The notes: generated from the letters alone by a model not told the origin. Shown: positions 1 to 7,383, counted from the first letter of the stretch. The stretch: 9,360 bases of DNA from Candidatus Acetothermia bacterium (GCA_023255835.1 JAGDVW010000006.1:4116-13475); one strand, 5' to 3'. Numbers and translations: made by a program.

Positions 1-1
1 G

Positions 2-1270
2 CTCGAGCTCGCTTTCGGAGAGGATCCGCCGCGCCACCCCTTGCTCGATGGCCTTTTTCGCCACGGCCACCGCTTCGTTCACGAACACTTCCCACTCCTC
101 CATGGTGGGAACCACGTAGTCCTCGCGGAGGCCCTTTTCCTCGGCGGTTTTGGCGATGGCCTCGGCCGCGGCAATGGCCATCTCATCGGTGATGGTTTTG
201 GCGAAAACGTCCAAGACGCCGCGGAAGATGCCGGGGAAGCCCAAGGAGTTGTTGATCTGGTTGGGGAAGTCGGAGCGGCCGGTGCCCACGATGCGCGCGC
301 CCGCCTCCTTGGCCTCCCAGGGCCAGATCTCCGGCACGGGGTTGGCACAGGCGAAGACGATGGCGTCCTTGGCCATGCGTTTGATCCATTCGGGCTTGAT
401 CACCCCCGGCCCGGGCTTGGAGGCGGCCACGCAAACGTCCGCGCCCTCCAGGGCCTCAGGGATCCCGCCCTTCCGGCGCTCCTTGTTCGTGCGCTGGGCG
501 TAATCCCACTTGTAGGGGTTCTCCTCCTTTTGGGCCTCGAGGTCCTCCCGGCCGGGATGGAGGATCCCTTTTGAGTCCACCATGATGATGTTCCCAGCTG
601 GGACGCCGTAGGTGAGGAGGACCCGCACGAAGGCGATATTAGCTGCGCCCGCGCCGATCACGGCGTAGGTCACCCTCTTTGGGTCCTTTCCCACCACCTT
701 GAGGGCATTGAGGACCCCGGCCAAGGTGATGGCGGCCGTCCCCTGCTGATCATCGTGCCAGACAGGGATATCCAGCTCCGCCCGTAGCCTCTCCAAAACG
801 TAAAAGCACTTCGGGGAGGCGATATCCTCGAGGTTGATCCCCCCGAAGGCGGGGGCGATCCACTTCACGGCCTGGGTGAGCTCGTCGGGGTCTTTCGTGG
901 CGATGGTCACGGGGAAGGCGTCCACCCCGCCCAGGTACTTGAAGAGGAGGGCTTTTCCCTCCATGACGGGCAGGGCGGCCAAGGGGCCGATGTCACCCAG
1001 GCCCAAAACGCGCGTGCCATCCGAAACAACAGCCACAAAATTCCCTTTGTTCGTGTACTCAAAAACTTTCTCCGGGTCTTGGGCGATCTCCCGGCAGGGC
1101 TGGGCCACGCCCGGCGTGTACCAGATGGCGAAGTCCTCGTAGGAGGTGATGGCGCACTTGGCGGTCACCGCCACTTTCCCCCGGTAAAAGCCATGAAGGG
1201 GCGGGGCCTTCCTGGCCGGCTCCTTCGCTTTAGCCAAAAGTTCCTCCACATTCGGTTTTTCCTGGGCCAT
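2..1270 (-). CDS. Malic enzyme (malate oxidoreductase, decarboxylating), C-terminal end cut by the window edge
   Basis: Interconverts malate and pyruvate + CO2 with NAD(P)(H) in the cytoplasm. 423 residues are visible and the frame is still open at base 2. Seen: YTPGV at 51-55 with the catalytic Tyr51; EGKALLFK at 104-111 with the likely catalytic Lys106; GGINLEDI at 143-150 with metal-ligand candidates Glu148/Asp149; WHDDQQGTA at 171-179; the dinucleotide-binding GAGAA at 206-210, followed by VDSKG at 231-235; GRSDFPNQINN at 331-341. These are the signatures of the short bacterial/archaeal malic enzymes, which are typically a little over 400 residues, so probably only a short tail is missing. 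There is no ACT or phosphotransacetylase domain in the visible part. The ATG at 1270 has a strong AAGGAGG site 5 bases upstream. It lies 10 bases after the fumarase beta stop, so it is probably cotranscribed and acts on the fumarase product. NAD versus NADP preference cannot be settled from the sequence. Confidence 0.95.
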   Translation of the reverse strand, partial: MAQEKPNVEELLAKAKEPARKAPPLHGFYRGKVAVTAKCAITSYEDFAIWYTPGVAQPCREIAQDPEKVFEYTNKGNFVAVVSDGTRVLGLGDIGPLAALPVMEGKALLFKYLGGVDAFPVTIATKDPDELTQAVKWIAPAFGGINLEDIASPKCFYVLERLRAELDIPVWHDDQQGTAAITLAGVLNALKVVGKDPKRVTYAVIGAGAANIAFVRVLLTYGVPAGNIIMVDSKGILHPGREDLEAQKEENPYKWDYAQRTNKERRKGGIPEALEGADVCVAASKPGPGVIKPEWIKRMAKDAIVFACANPVPEIWPWEAKEAGARIVGTGRSDFPNQINNSLGFPGIFRGVLDVFAKTITDEMAIAAAEAIAKTAEEKGLREDYVVPTMEEWEVFVNEAVAVAKKAIEQGVARRILSESELE

Positions 1271-1275
1271 TCTTT

Positions 1276-1282
1276 CCTCCTT
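1276..1282 (-). promoter_or_regulatory. Ribosome binding site of the malic enzyme gene
   Basis: On the minus strand AAGGAGG ends 5 bases before the ATG at 1270. It overlaps the TAA stop of the fumarase beta gene, so termination and re-initiation are likely linked. It fixes the malic enzyme start. Confidence 0.8.
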
Positions 1283-1868
1283 ATTTCCCGCGGATGCGGG
1301 CCCGGATCGTTTCCATGTTCTTCTCCACCTGAGTCGAAAGTTCTTTATAGAGGGAGCGGCCGTGGGAATCCATGGCCACCACAAGGGGACCGAATTTCTC
1401 CACCTCGAAAACCCAAATGGCTTCGGGGATCCCTAGCTCCTCCAGCCAATGCACCTCCCGCACCCTTTTTATGGCCTGGGCCGCTAAGACCCCGGCCCCG
1501 CCGGTGAAATGGGCGTAGACCGCACCCACCTCGGCGAGGGCTTGGAGGGTTTTTTCGCCCATCCCCCCTTTTCCCACGATCACTCTGGGTTTGAACCGAC
1601 GCAAAAAATCCGCCTCAAAGAGCTCCATGCGGGCGGAAGTGGTGGGGCCAGCGGCCACAACCTTCCACCCTCCGTCCCCCTTCTGTACCACCGGTCCACA
1701 ATGGAAGATGGCCAGGCCCTCCAGGGGGATGGGCGCGCCCCGTTCCAGGGTTTTCTTGTGGGCCTCGTCCCGGGCGGTGATGAGGAGCCCGGAAAGATAA
1801 AAAACATCCCCTGCGCGCAGGGAACGAGCCTCCGCCTCCGGAATCGGGGTAGTCAAAATTTTCTCCAT
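1281..1868 (-). CDS. fumB: Class I fumarate hydratase, beta subunit (C-terminal-type domain)
   Basis: Beta half of the heteromeric iron-sulfur fumarase that reversibly hydrates fumarate to malate. 195 residues, normal for the separate beta subunit. Seen: TARDEAHK at 31-38, GPTTSARM at 74-81, VGKGGMG at 98-104, FTGGAG at 121-126 and FGPLVVAMD at 159-167, all typical of the Fe-S hydro-lyase beta fold (fumarase and tartrate dehydratase). The frame stays open upstream, but the ATG at 1868 is preferred because the family motifs begin about 20 residues after it and GAGGAGG lies about 5 bases in front. It follows the alpha gene after 29 bases, the longest gap in the window. Tartrate dehydratase or mesaconase are formal alternatives; the fumarate reductase and malic enzyme neighbours favour fumarase. 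Confidence 0.93.
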   Translation of the reverse strand: MEKILTTPIPEAEARSLRAGDVFYLSGLLITARDEAHKKTLERGAPIPLEGLAIFHCGPVVQKGDGGWKVVAAGPTTSARMELFEADFLRRFKPRVIVGKGGMGEKTLQALAEVGAVYAHFTGGAGVLAAQAIKRVREVHWLEELGIPEAIWVFEVEKFGPLVVAMDSHGRSLYKELSTQVEKNMETIRARIRGK

Positions 1869-1897
1869 ACATCCCTCCTCACCTGAAGTCCAGGGCC

Positions 1898-2752
1898 TCA
1901 CTGGACGATCTCCACGGCGCCATCCCGGGCGATGCGCACGGAGGCCCGGCGGTGGGCCCAGCACTGGATGACGATCCCCAAGGGAAGGGAAGCGGGGTGC
2001 CGGTGGGCATATTCCACGTGCACGGCGAGCACCGTGGTTTTCCCTCCCAGGCCCATCGGGCCCACGCCCGAGGCGTTGATGAGCTCAAAAAGCTCTTTTT
2101 CCAAGGCGGCCACCTCCGGCTCAGGATGGGGCTCGCCGAGGCGGCGGAGAAGGGCGATTTTCCCGAGCTTCAAAGCGAGATCGGCCCCGCCGCCGATCCC
2201 CACCCCCACCACCGTGGGCGGGCAAGGAAGCCCGCCGCAGCCCACCACGTGCTCCACCACCGCTTCCTTTATCCCGCCCAAACCCACCCCTGGAGCGAGC
2301 ATCCTTAGAGCACAACAGTTCTCAGAGCCCCCGCCTTTGGGGAGAACATGGATCTCCACGGAGTCGCCGAGAACGGGTTCCCAGGTCACGGCCGGAATGT
2401 ACCGGCCCGTGTTATCGCCCGGGTTTTTCCCAGTAAAGGGATGCACGGTGTTGGGCCGGAGGGGCACGGCCTTGGTAGTTTGCCGCACAGCTTCAGGGAT
2501 TGCCGCCATGAGCTCCCGAAGACGGGGAAAATCCACGCCGAAGCGCACGAAAAAAGTGGGGGTGCCCGTATCCTGGCAGATCGGAAGTCTTCCCGCCTTG
2601 GCCATTTCCACATTTTTCAAAATCGCCTCGAGCTGCACCCGCGCCGGCCCTTCCTCGCGGTCCCGAGCCTGCCGCAAGGCCCGCACCACCTCCTCCGGAA
2701 GGATCGTGGAGGCCCGGGCCAGGGCCTCCGCCAACGCCTCCACCAACTCCAT
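1898..2752 (-). CDS. fumA: Class I fumarate hydratase, alpha subunit ([4Fe-4S] domain)
   Basis: Catalytic iron-sulfur half of the two-subunit fumarase; pairs with the next gene. 284 residues, normal length. Seen: CQDTG at 59-63, GGGSEN at 140-145, CPPTVVGVGIGGG at 177-189 and CWAHRR at 264-269. Cys59, Cys177 and Cys264 are the best candidates for the three ligands of the [4Fe-4S] cluster; their spacing resembles that in E. coli class I fumarase (inference). Cys146, Cys147 and Cys172 are extra. The start ATG directly follows the korB stop (TGA then ATG, no gap), and a GGGGGGTG stretch serves as ribosome site inside korB, so the two are translationally coupled. The enzyme is expected to be oxygen-sensitive, which fits an anaerobe. 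The specificity caveat is the same as for the beta subunit. Confidence 0.94.
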   Translation of the reverse strand: MELVEALAEALARASTILPEEVVRALRQARDREEGPARVQLEAILKNVEMAKAGRLPICQDTGTPTFFVRFGVDFPRLRELMAAIPEAVRQTTKAVPLRPNTVHPFTGKNPGDNTGRYIPAVTWEPVLGDSVEIHVLPKGGGSENCCALRMLAPGVGLGGIKEAVVEHVVGCGGLPCPPTVVGVGIGGGADLALKLGKIALLRRLGEPHPEPEVAALEKELFELINASGVGPMGLGGKTTVLAVHVEYAHRHPASLPLGIVIQCWAHRRASVRIARDGAVEIVQ

Positions 2753-3616
2753 TCACTCACCCCCCAATTCCCGCACCTTGGCTTGGTAGAGCTCAAGGTA
2801 GCTGGGTTTCTCGATGTCCACGAACTTCCCCACCAGGAAGGGCTTTCCTGGGAGGATGTCCGCCTCCTTGGGGTCCGCGCCGTGGCGGATGACCATGTGC
2901 TCCCGGTAGTACTTGAGCTCGTCGAGGCCTTCGCCCAGGCGGTTGCGCCGGCCGTAGTTGGTGGGGCAAGGGGAGAGGACCTCCACGAAGGTGAAGCCCT
3001 TGTGGGAGAGGGCCTCCACGAAGGCCTTGGTGAGGCGGCGGCCGTCCAGGGTGGTCCAGCGGGCCACATACGTCGCTCCCGCGGAGGCCGCGAGGTGCAC
3101 GAGGTTGAAGGGGTGCTCGAAGTTCCCAAAGGGGCTGGTGGTGGTGCGGCTCCCCACCGGGGTGGTGGGGCCCAATTGCCCGCCGGTCATCCCGTAGTTG
3201 AAGTTGTTGACGCAGATCACGGCGATGTCCATGTTCCGCCGGGCGGCGTGGATGAAGTGGTTCCCGCCGATGGCGAAAAGGTCGCCGTCCCCGGAGAAGA
3301 CGATCACGTGGAGGTCGGGTTTGGCGAGTTTCAACCCGGTGGCGAAGGGGATGGCCCGGCCGTGGGTGGTGTGGTAGGTGTCGAGCCTAAGATACCCCGC
3401 AACCCTTCCCGCGCAGCCGATCCCGGAGACCACGACCACCGAGTCCGGGTCCCAACCGAGCTCATCCAGGGCGAAGAGGAACGCGGAAAGGGCCGTGCCC
3501 AAGCCGCAGCCCGAGCACCAAATATGGGGGAGACGGTCCGTTCGTAACCATTTCTCCAGGGGGTGGCGCGCCTCCTTGACCATGTCCGGTGCGGCCTTCG
3601 CCTCCTTCACCGGCAT
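2753..3616 (-). CDS. korB: 2-oxoacid:ferredoxin oxidoreductase, beta (TPP-binding) subunit, 2-oxoglutarate type
   Basis: Thiamine pyrophosphate-binding subunit of an enzyme that joins succinyl-CoA + CO2 + reduced ferredoxin to 2-oxoglutarate, or the reverse. 287 residues, normal for KorB. Seen: WCSGCGLG at 33-40; GIGCAGR at 65-71; THGRA at 84-88; the TPP/Mg motif starting GDGD at 109-112 and ending VNN at 136-138, then YGMTGGQ at 141-147; SPCPTNYGRRN at 215-225. Cys34, Cys37, Cys68 and Cys217 are the likely ligands of the proximal [4Fe-4S] cluster. The CPTNYGRRN segment and KorA-like partner favour 2-oxoglutarate over pyruvate. The ATG at 3616 overlaps the end of korA by 10 bases and has GAGGAGG about 10 bases upstream. 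A short linear-chain or branched 2-oxoacid remains possible as substrate. Confidence 0.93.
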   Translation of the reverse strand: MPVKEAKAAPDMVKEARHPLEKWLRTDRLPHIWCSGCGLGTALSAFLFALDELGWDPDSVVVVSGIGCAGRVAGYLRLDTYHTTHGRAIPFATGLKLAKPDLHVIVFSGDGDLFAIGGNHFIHAARRNMDIAVICVNNFNYGMTGGQLGPTTPVGSRTTTSPFGNFEHPFNLVHLAASAGATYVARWTTLDGRRLTKAFVEALSHKGFTFVEVLSPCPTNYGRRNRLGEGLDELKYYREHMVIRHGADPKEADILPGKPFLVGKFVDIEKPSYLELYQAKVRELGGE

Positions 3617-4761
3617 CGTCGATACACCTCCTCGATTCCTTGAAAGACCTCCTCCGGGGTGTGGATGCGGCCGCCGGCATGGTAGACGCCATGGACGGGA
3701 ACACGGCCCCGCACAGCCCGCTCCACCTCCCGGCTCATCTGGCCCAAATTGATCTCCACCACCACGATCCCCTTCACCCGTTGGGCCAGGTTATAGATGG
3801 CCTCGTCAGGGAAGGGCCAAGCCGTGATGAGCCGGAACAACCCGGCTTTGATCCCGGCCTTCCGGGCGAGCTCTATCCCGCCCAGGGAGACGCGGGCGGA
3901 AATGCCGTATGAGACCACGGCGATCTCCGCATCGGAAAGGTCGACCTCCTCGTAAAAGGTGTACTCCTGGGGGAAGAGCCGGATTTTGTCGACGAGGCGG
4001 CGCACCAGGCGATCGTGGGCTTCGGGGGTCATATCGGGATAGCCCCGCTCGTCGTGGGTGAGGCCGGTGACGTGCACCCGGTAGCCCTCGCCGGCGCAGG
4101 CCATGGGCGGGACGAGGTCCGGATCGGGTTTAAAGGGGAGGAATTCCTCCGGAGGCACGCGGGGTTTTCGCCGCGGGGCCACCGGCACCGACGGGCGGAT
4201 CTCCACCCGCTCGTACATGTGGCCCACCACCTCGTCGGTCATGAGGAGGACGGGGACGCGGAACCGCTCGGCCAGGGCGAAGGCTCTTACCGTGAGGTCG
4301 AAGGATTCTTGGGGGGAGGCCGGGCAGAGGGCGATGATCTCGTAGTGCCCGTGGGAACCCCAGCGGGCCTGCATCATGTCCCCCTGAGCCACGAGGGTGG
4401 GGAGGCCGGTGGAAGGGGCTCCCCGCTGGACGTTCACGATCACGCACGGGGTCTCCGTCATTATGCCAAGGCCTAAATTCTCCATCATGAGGGAAAAACC
4501 TGGGCCGGAGGTGGCGGTCATGGCCTTCATCCCCGCCCAAGAAGCGCCGAGGACCGCGGCGATGGCGGCGATCTCGTCCTCCATCTGGATGAACATCCCC
4601 CCGATTTGAGGGAGCCGCCAGGCGAGCCTCTCGGCGATCTCCGATTGGGGGGTAATGGGATAGGCCGCGAAGAACCGGCACCCGGCAGCGATGGCCCCCT
4701 CGGCAATGGCCTCATCGCCGCTCATGAAGTGCACCCCGGAAAGGATCGTCTTAGCCGGCAT
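3607..4761 (-). CDS. korA: 2-oxoacid:ferredoxin oxidoreductase, alpha subunit, 2-oxoglutarate type
   Basis: Alpha subunit of the KorDAB enzyme; carries the pyrimidine-binding and transketolase C-terminal-like domains. 384 residues, normal for a stand-alone KorA and too short to contain a fused gamma domain. Seen: YPITPQSE at 34-41, MEDEIAA at 60-66 with the TPP-activating Glu candidate, TSGPGFS at 84-90, QRGAPSTGLPT at 112-122, QGDMMQARWGSHG at 126-138, THDERGYPDMTPE at 235-247 and ITAWPFP at 312-318. The frame is open upstream, but the ATG at 4761 is chosen because it is preceded by GGAGGAGGAGAAGG and lies where family members begin. It overlaps korD by 11 bases and korB by 10, so the three subunits are translationally coupled. 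The THDERGY segment is typical of Kor/Vor alpha subunits; 2-oxoglutarate is the most likely substrate by context. Confidence 0.94.
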   Translation of the reverse strand: MPAKTILSGVHFMSGDEAIAEGAIAAGCRFFAAYPITPQSEIAERLAWRLPQIGGMFIQMEDEIAAIAAVLGASWAGMKAMTATSGPGFSLMMENLGLGIMTETPCVIVNVQRGAPSTGLPTLVAQGDMMQARWGSHGHYEIIALCPASPQESFDLTVRAFALAERFRVPVLLMTDEVVGHMYERVEIRPSVPVAPRRKPRVPPEEFLPFKPDPDLVPPMACAGEGYRVHVTGLTHDERGYPDMTPEAHDRLVRRLVDKIRLFPQEYTFYEEVDLSDAEIAVVSYGISARVSLGGIELARKAGIKAGLFRLITAWPFPDEAIYNLAQRVKGIVVVEINLGQMSREVERAVRGRVPVHGVYHAGGRIHTPEEVFQGIEEVYRRCR

Positions 4762-5014
4762 CCTTCTCCTCCTCCACCCAGATGGCGAAATCCGGGCAGA
4801 TCCGCTCGCAAAAGCCGCAGAGAACACAGGCCTCGGGGTTCACCGCCTCCGGCGGGTGATAGCCCTTGTCGTTGAAATGAGAGGCCTGGGCCAGGACCTT
4901 TTTGGGGCAGAACTCGATGCAAAATCCGCAGCCTTTACAGAACTCCTCGAGGACGTAGATGTAGCCCTTGGGAACCTTCCAGCGCTTGGCCACCCTTTCC
5001 TGGATTTCGCTCAT
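4751..5014 (-). CDS. korD: 2-oxoacid:ferredoxin oxidoreductase, delta (2x[4Fe-4S] ferredoxin) subunit
   Basis: Small ferredoxin-like subunit carrying electrons between KorAB and soluble ferredoxin. 87 residues with two complete cluster motifs: Cys26/29/32/36 and Cys63/66/69/73, each CxxCxxCxxxCP. The two are split by a roughly 26-residue loop, as in KorD/PorD proteins. Start: ATG at 5014, overlapping the flavoprotein stop as ATGA (4-base overlap), so translation is coupled; a much longer open frame upstream runs through the flavoprotein gene out of frame and is not credible. Order D-A-B matches many archaeal and bacterial kor operons. It could in principle also exchange electrons with the fumarate reductase/Hdr proteins encoded just upstream, but nothing in the sequence shows that. 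Confidence 0.93.
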   Translation of the reverse strand: MSEIQERVAKRWKVPKGYIYVLEEFCKGCGFCIEFCPKKVLAQASHFNDKGYHPPEAVNPEACVLCGFCERICPDFAIWVEEEKDAG

Positions 5015-6666
5015 AGGAGGTCCACCACCCTGGCCAAGGTTTTCTCCCCCCGGTAGTCGGGAAGGAGGATGGGGGAGCGGCGGGCCGCGGGGATCCCCGC
5101 GCGGCGCAGCTCCTCCACGAACTTCTCCACGTGGCGGAGGGTGAGGCGGCCCAGCCGCGCTTTTTTCGCCCACCCCGCCGCGGCCAAGCCCGCCCGCCTT
5201 CCGAAAACGTTGTAGTCCAAAAGGGAATTGCCCATGAGGCGGTTTTTCCCGTGCACCCCGCCCTCCACCTCGCCCGCGGCGTAAAGCCCGGGGATCCCCG
5301 TCCAACCGTGTTCATCGATCACCACCCCGCCGTTTTGGTAGTGGAGGGTGGGATAGACGAGGATCGGCTCCTTTGTGGGATCGATGCCAAAGCGGATGTA
5401 CATGCGGTAGATGGAGGAAAGGGCCCGCTGGAAGGTGCCCTTCCCGTGGATCATGTCCACCATGGGCGTGTCCAGCCAAACCCCCACCATGCCCGTGGGC
5501 GTGACCACGCCCAGGCCCCGTCCGCCCTTCTCCGGCGGGAGGCACTCCCGAATGAAGGCGGCGGACTCCACGTCCCTGGGCTCCAGGGGGTGCACGAAGA
5601 GCTCACCCCGGGCGTTCACGGGCTGGGCCCCCAATCCCCGCACCTTTTCCGTAATGAGGAGGCCCACGATCTGCTCGGGAAAAGCCGCGCCGGTGGGGTG
5701 GTATTGGACGGCGTCGAGGTCCCGGAGTTTCGCGCCCACCCGATAGGCGAGGACGAGGCCATCGGCGGTGGCGCCGTAATGGTTGGTGGTGGGGAAGCCC
5801 TGGATATGGAGCCGGCCCCAGCCTCCGGTGGCCAAAACGGTGGCCTTGGCCCGGACGATCTTGTACTCCTCCGTTTCCAAATTCCACACCACCGCGCCCG
5901 CCACCTGCCCGAACTCATCGGTGAGGAGCTCCACTGCGGGATGGAACTCCAAAACGGGGATGCCCCGGTTGCGGGCCTCGTCCCTAAGAACCCGCATGAT
6001 CTCGAGCCCCGTGTAATCCTTGCAGGAATGCATGCGCTTTTTGGAGGTTCCCCCCCCGTGGATGGTGATCATCGTTCCGTCGGGTTCCTTGTCGTACATG
6101 ACCCCGAGTTCCTCGTGCCATTTGATGATGAAGGGGGCGTCCATGACGAGGGCGCGCACGAGCTTCGGGTCGTTGGTGAAGTGCCCGCCGCCCATGACGT
6201 CGAGGAAGTGGATGGCCGGGGAGTCGTGGGGTTTGTCCGCGGCCTGGATCCCGCCCTGGGCCATGATGGAGTTGGAATCGCCATGGCGGAGCTTGGTGAC
6301 GATGAGGATGCGCTCGGCGGGGATCCCGGCCTCGTTGGCCCAAAGGGCGGCCACCGTGCCCGCCCCGCCCCCGCCGATCACCAGCACGTCCACATCGTAG
6401 TCCACCTCCGAAAGCTCGATTTTTTCGGGATCCAAAAGGGGATAGGCCTCGAGGAGATCGGCCACCTCGTGGGGCACTAGTTCCCCATAAGAGGCGCCGA
6501 CCCGCAGGGGACGCTTCCCTTCGGGCTTGTAGTCCGGGTGATAGCGGCGCAAAAGCTCCTCTTGTTCGGCCAAGGGAAGCCTGGGAAAATTCGTGCCCAT
6601 GCGGGCAGGGCGGGTCTCCTCCACCCGCTGGATCGATTCCTGCATGTACTCGGGATAAACGCTCAT
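5011..6666 (-). CDS. frdA: Fumarate reductase flavoprotein subunit (soluble, thiol:fumarate reductase A-like)
   Basis: FAD-dependent subunit reducing fumarate to succinate, or the reverse. 551 residues. Seen: the FAD-binding VIGGGGAG at 96-103; MAQGGIQAA at 135-143; ATGGWGR at 279-285; YHPTG at 322-326 (His323); ITEKVRG at 338-344; PRDV at 363-366 with Arg364, aligned with the proton-donating arginine of fumarate reductases; HYQNGG at 442-447 (His442); AAGEVEGGVHGKNRLMGNSL at 463-482 (Arg476). The catalytic set is therefore present. Three oddities: an N-terminal extension of about 90 residues before the Rossmann fold; Asn132 where the covalent-flavin histidine of SdhA/FrdA (SHT..AQGG) would sit, implying non-covalent FAD; and only about 55 residues after the last FAD motif, so the usual C-terminal helical domain is reduced. 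The ATG at 6666 has AAGGAGG 4 bases ahead and lies 9 bases after the iron-sulfur subunit. Aspartate oxidase is less likely given the HYQNGG segment and neighbours. Confidence 0.92.
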   Translation of the reverse strand: MSVYPEYMQESIQRVEETRPARMGTNFPRLPLAEQEELLRRYHPDYKPEGKRPLRVGASYGELVPHEVADLLEAYPLLDPEKIELSEVDYDVDVLVIGGGGAGTVAALWANEAGIPAERILIVTKLRHGDSNSIMAQGGIQAADKPHDSPAIHFLDVMGGGHFTNDPKLVRALVMDAPFIIKWHEELGVMYDKEPDGTMITIHGGGTSKKRMHSCKDYTGLEIMRVLRDEARNRGIPVLEFHPAVELLTDEFGQVAGAVVWNLETEEYKIVRAKATVLATGGWGRLHIQGFPTTNHYGATADGLVLAYRVGAKLRDLDAVQYHPTGAAFPEQIVGLLITEKVRGLGAQPVNARGELFVHPLEPRDVESAAFIRECLPPEKGGRGLGVVTPTGMVGVWLDTPMVDMIHGKGTFQRALSSIYRMYIRFGIDPTKEPILVYPTLHYQNGGVVIDEHGWTGIPGLYAAGEVEGGVHGKNRLMGNSLLDYNVFGRRAGLAAAGWAKKARLGRLTLRHVEKFVEELRRAGIPAARRSPILLPDYRGEKTLARVVDLL

Positions 6667-6670
6667 CGCT

Positions 6671-6677
6671 CCTCCTT
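6671..6677 (-). promoter_or_regulatory. Ribosome binding site of the fumarate reductase flavoprotein gene
   Basis: AAGGAGG on the minus strand, 4 bases before the ATG at 6666 and overlapping the TAA stop of the preceding gene. It settles the start, and thereby shows that the 90-residue N-terminal extension is translated. Confidence 0.75.
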
Positions 6678-7383
6678 ACTCGGGCTCGATCTCCCTGGCC
6701 TTGTAGAGCTCGCGGAGCTCCTCTTTGCCAAGGCGCACGAGGCGATCCAGTTCCCCGTCGAATTTGCCCGCCGCGATCTCCTCCACCCGGCGGGCCAGGT
6801 GTTCCGCCTTCGGCGCAAGGTACGCCCCGTAAAGGCGGCGGGCGAGCTGCCACACGTGGTAATGGGGTATTTCCGCGGGGCAGCGCATGGTGCAAAGGCC
6901 ACAGGAGAGGCAATCAAAAGTTAGCTCCGCCACCTTGGCCACATCGCCCCGCAGCGCCGCCTGCACGGCCTCCATCACCTCGAGCTTTTGGGGGCAGGAT
7001 TTCGTGCAGGTATTACAGGCCACACAGCGGGCGAGCTCGGGATAAAGGGCAAGGAGCGTTTCCCCACGGGGCTTGGCTTTGCGGATATCGTAGGGGCGGC
7101 GCTCGGCCGGGGTGGAGGGGAGCATGGCCAAATACATCCCGTCCTTCACGGTGGTCTGGCAGGCCAAATCCGCATAAAGCCGGTAATCGCCAGGGAGGCG
7201 ATAAACGGTGGCACAGGCCCCGCAGAAACCGCCCCGGCAGCCCACCCCCCGCACCAGGCGAAAGCCCGCGTACTCCAGGGCCTTGAGGATGGTGAGCCCG
7301 GCGGGAACCCGATAGGCCTGGCCCATGATGTAAACCGTCACCATCCCCGTCTTCGGCTGAGCCTTCACCTCGACCTCGTCCAT
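6676..7383 (-). CDS. frdB: Fumarate reductase iron-sulfur subunit ([2Fe-2S] + two [4Fe-4S] motifs)
   Basis: Electron-transfer subunit feeding the flavoprotein. 235 residues. N-terminal plant-type ferredoxin domain with Cys49/54/57 and Cys75 (CxxxxCxxC, 17 residues, C). Then a C-terminal helical ferredoxin domain with two motifs: Cys120/123/126/130 and Cys158/161/164/168, both CxxCxxCxxxCP. Classical SdhB/FrdB has CxxCxxCxxxCP followed by a longer-spaced motif for a [3Fe-4S] cluster; here the second motif is a full tetranuclear one. About 60 charged residues (191-235 helical region) follow. No membrane anchor gene is nearby. The ATG at 7383 overlaps the hdrB stop by one base (TGATG); the open frame upstream runs through hdrB out of frame and is rejected. 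It resembles the N-terminal half of thiol:fumarate reductase B, whose C-terminal half is HdrB-like, matching the gene next door. Confidence 0.9.
   Translation of the reverse strand: MDEVEVKAQPKTGMVTVYIMGQAYRVPAGLTILKALEYAGFRLVRGVGCRGGFCGACATVYRLPGDYRLYADLACQTTVKDGMYLAMLPSTPAERRPYDIRKAKPRGETLLALYPELARCVACNTCTKSCPQKLEVMEAVQAALRGDVAKVAELTFDCLSCGLCTMRCPAEIPHYHVWQLARRLYGAYLAPKAEHLARRVEEIAAGKFDGELDRLVRLGKEELRELYKAREIEPE

Noticed and set aside
1888..1906. Inverted repeat GTCCAG / CTGGAC with a 7-base loop spanning the fumarase alpha stop codon
   Set aside because: Only six pairs, no following T run and a strong ribosome site a few bases further on; too weak for a terminator. It could be a minor translational element, but nothing supports that.
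2348..3547. A 399-codon open frame on the plus strand across fumarase alpha and korB
   Set aside because: It crosses two convincing minus-strand genes and has low-complexity Gly/Val/His-rich composition typical of GC-rich antisense frames.
5015..5305. Long N-terminal extension of the KorD ferredoxin
   Set aside because: It reads through the flavoprotein gene in another frame with Gly/Arg/Pro-rich sequence; the ATGA overlap start yields a standard 87-residue delta subunit.
5131..6480. A 449-codon open frame on the plus strand antisense to the fumarate reductase flavoprotein
   Set aside because: It mirrors a GC-rich gene in a codon-aligned frame; the product is rich in His, Gly, Val and Asp with no family motif, and the sense gene carries complete catalytic motifs.
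5011..6666. L-aspartate oxidase (NadB) as identity of the flavoprotein, since it also lacks the flavinylated histidine
   Set aside because: The adjacent iron-sulfur subunit, the HYQNGG and NRLMGNSL segments and the fumarase/Kor context fit fumarate reductase; no nadA or nadC neighbours are present.
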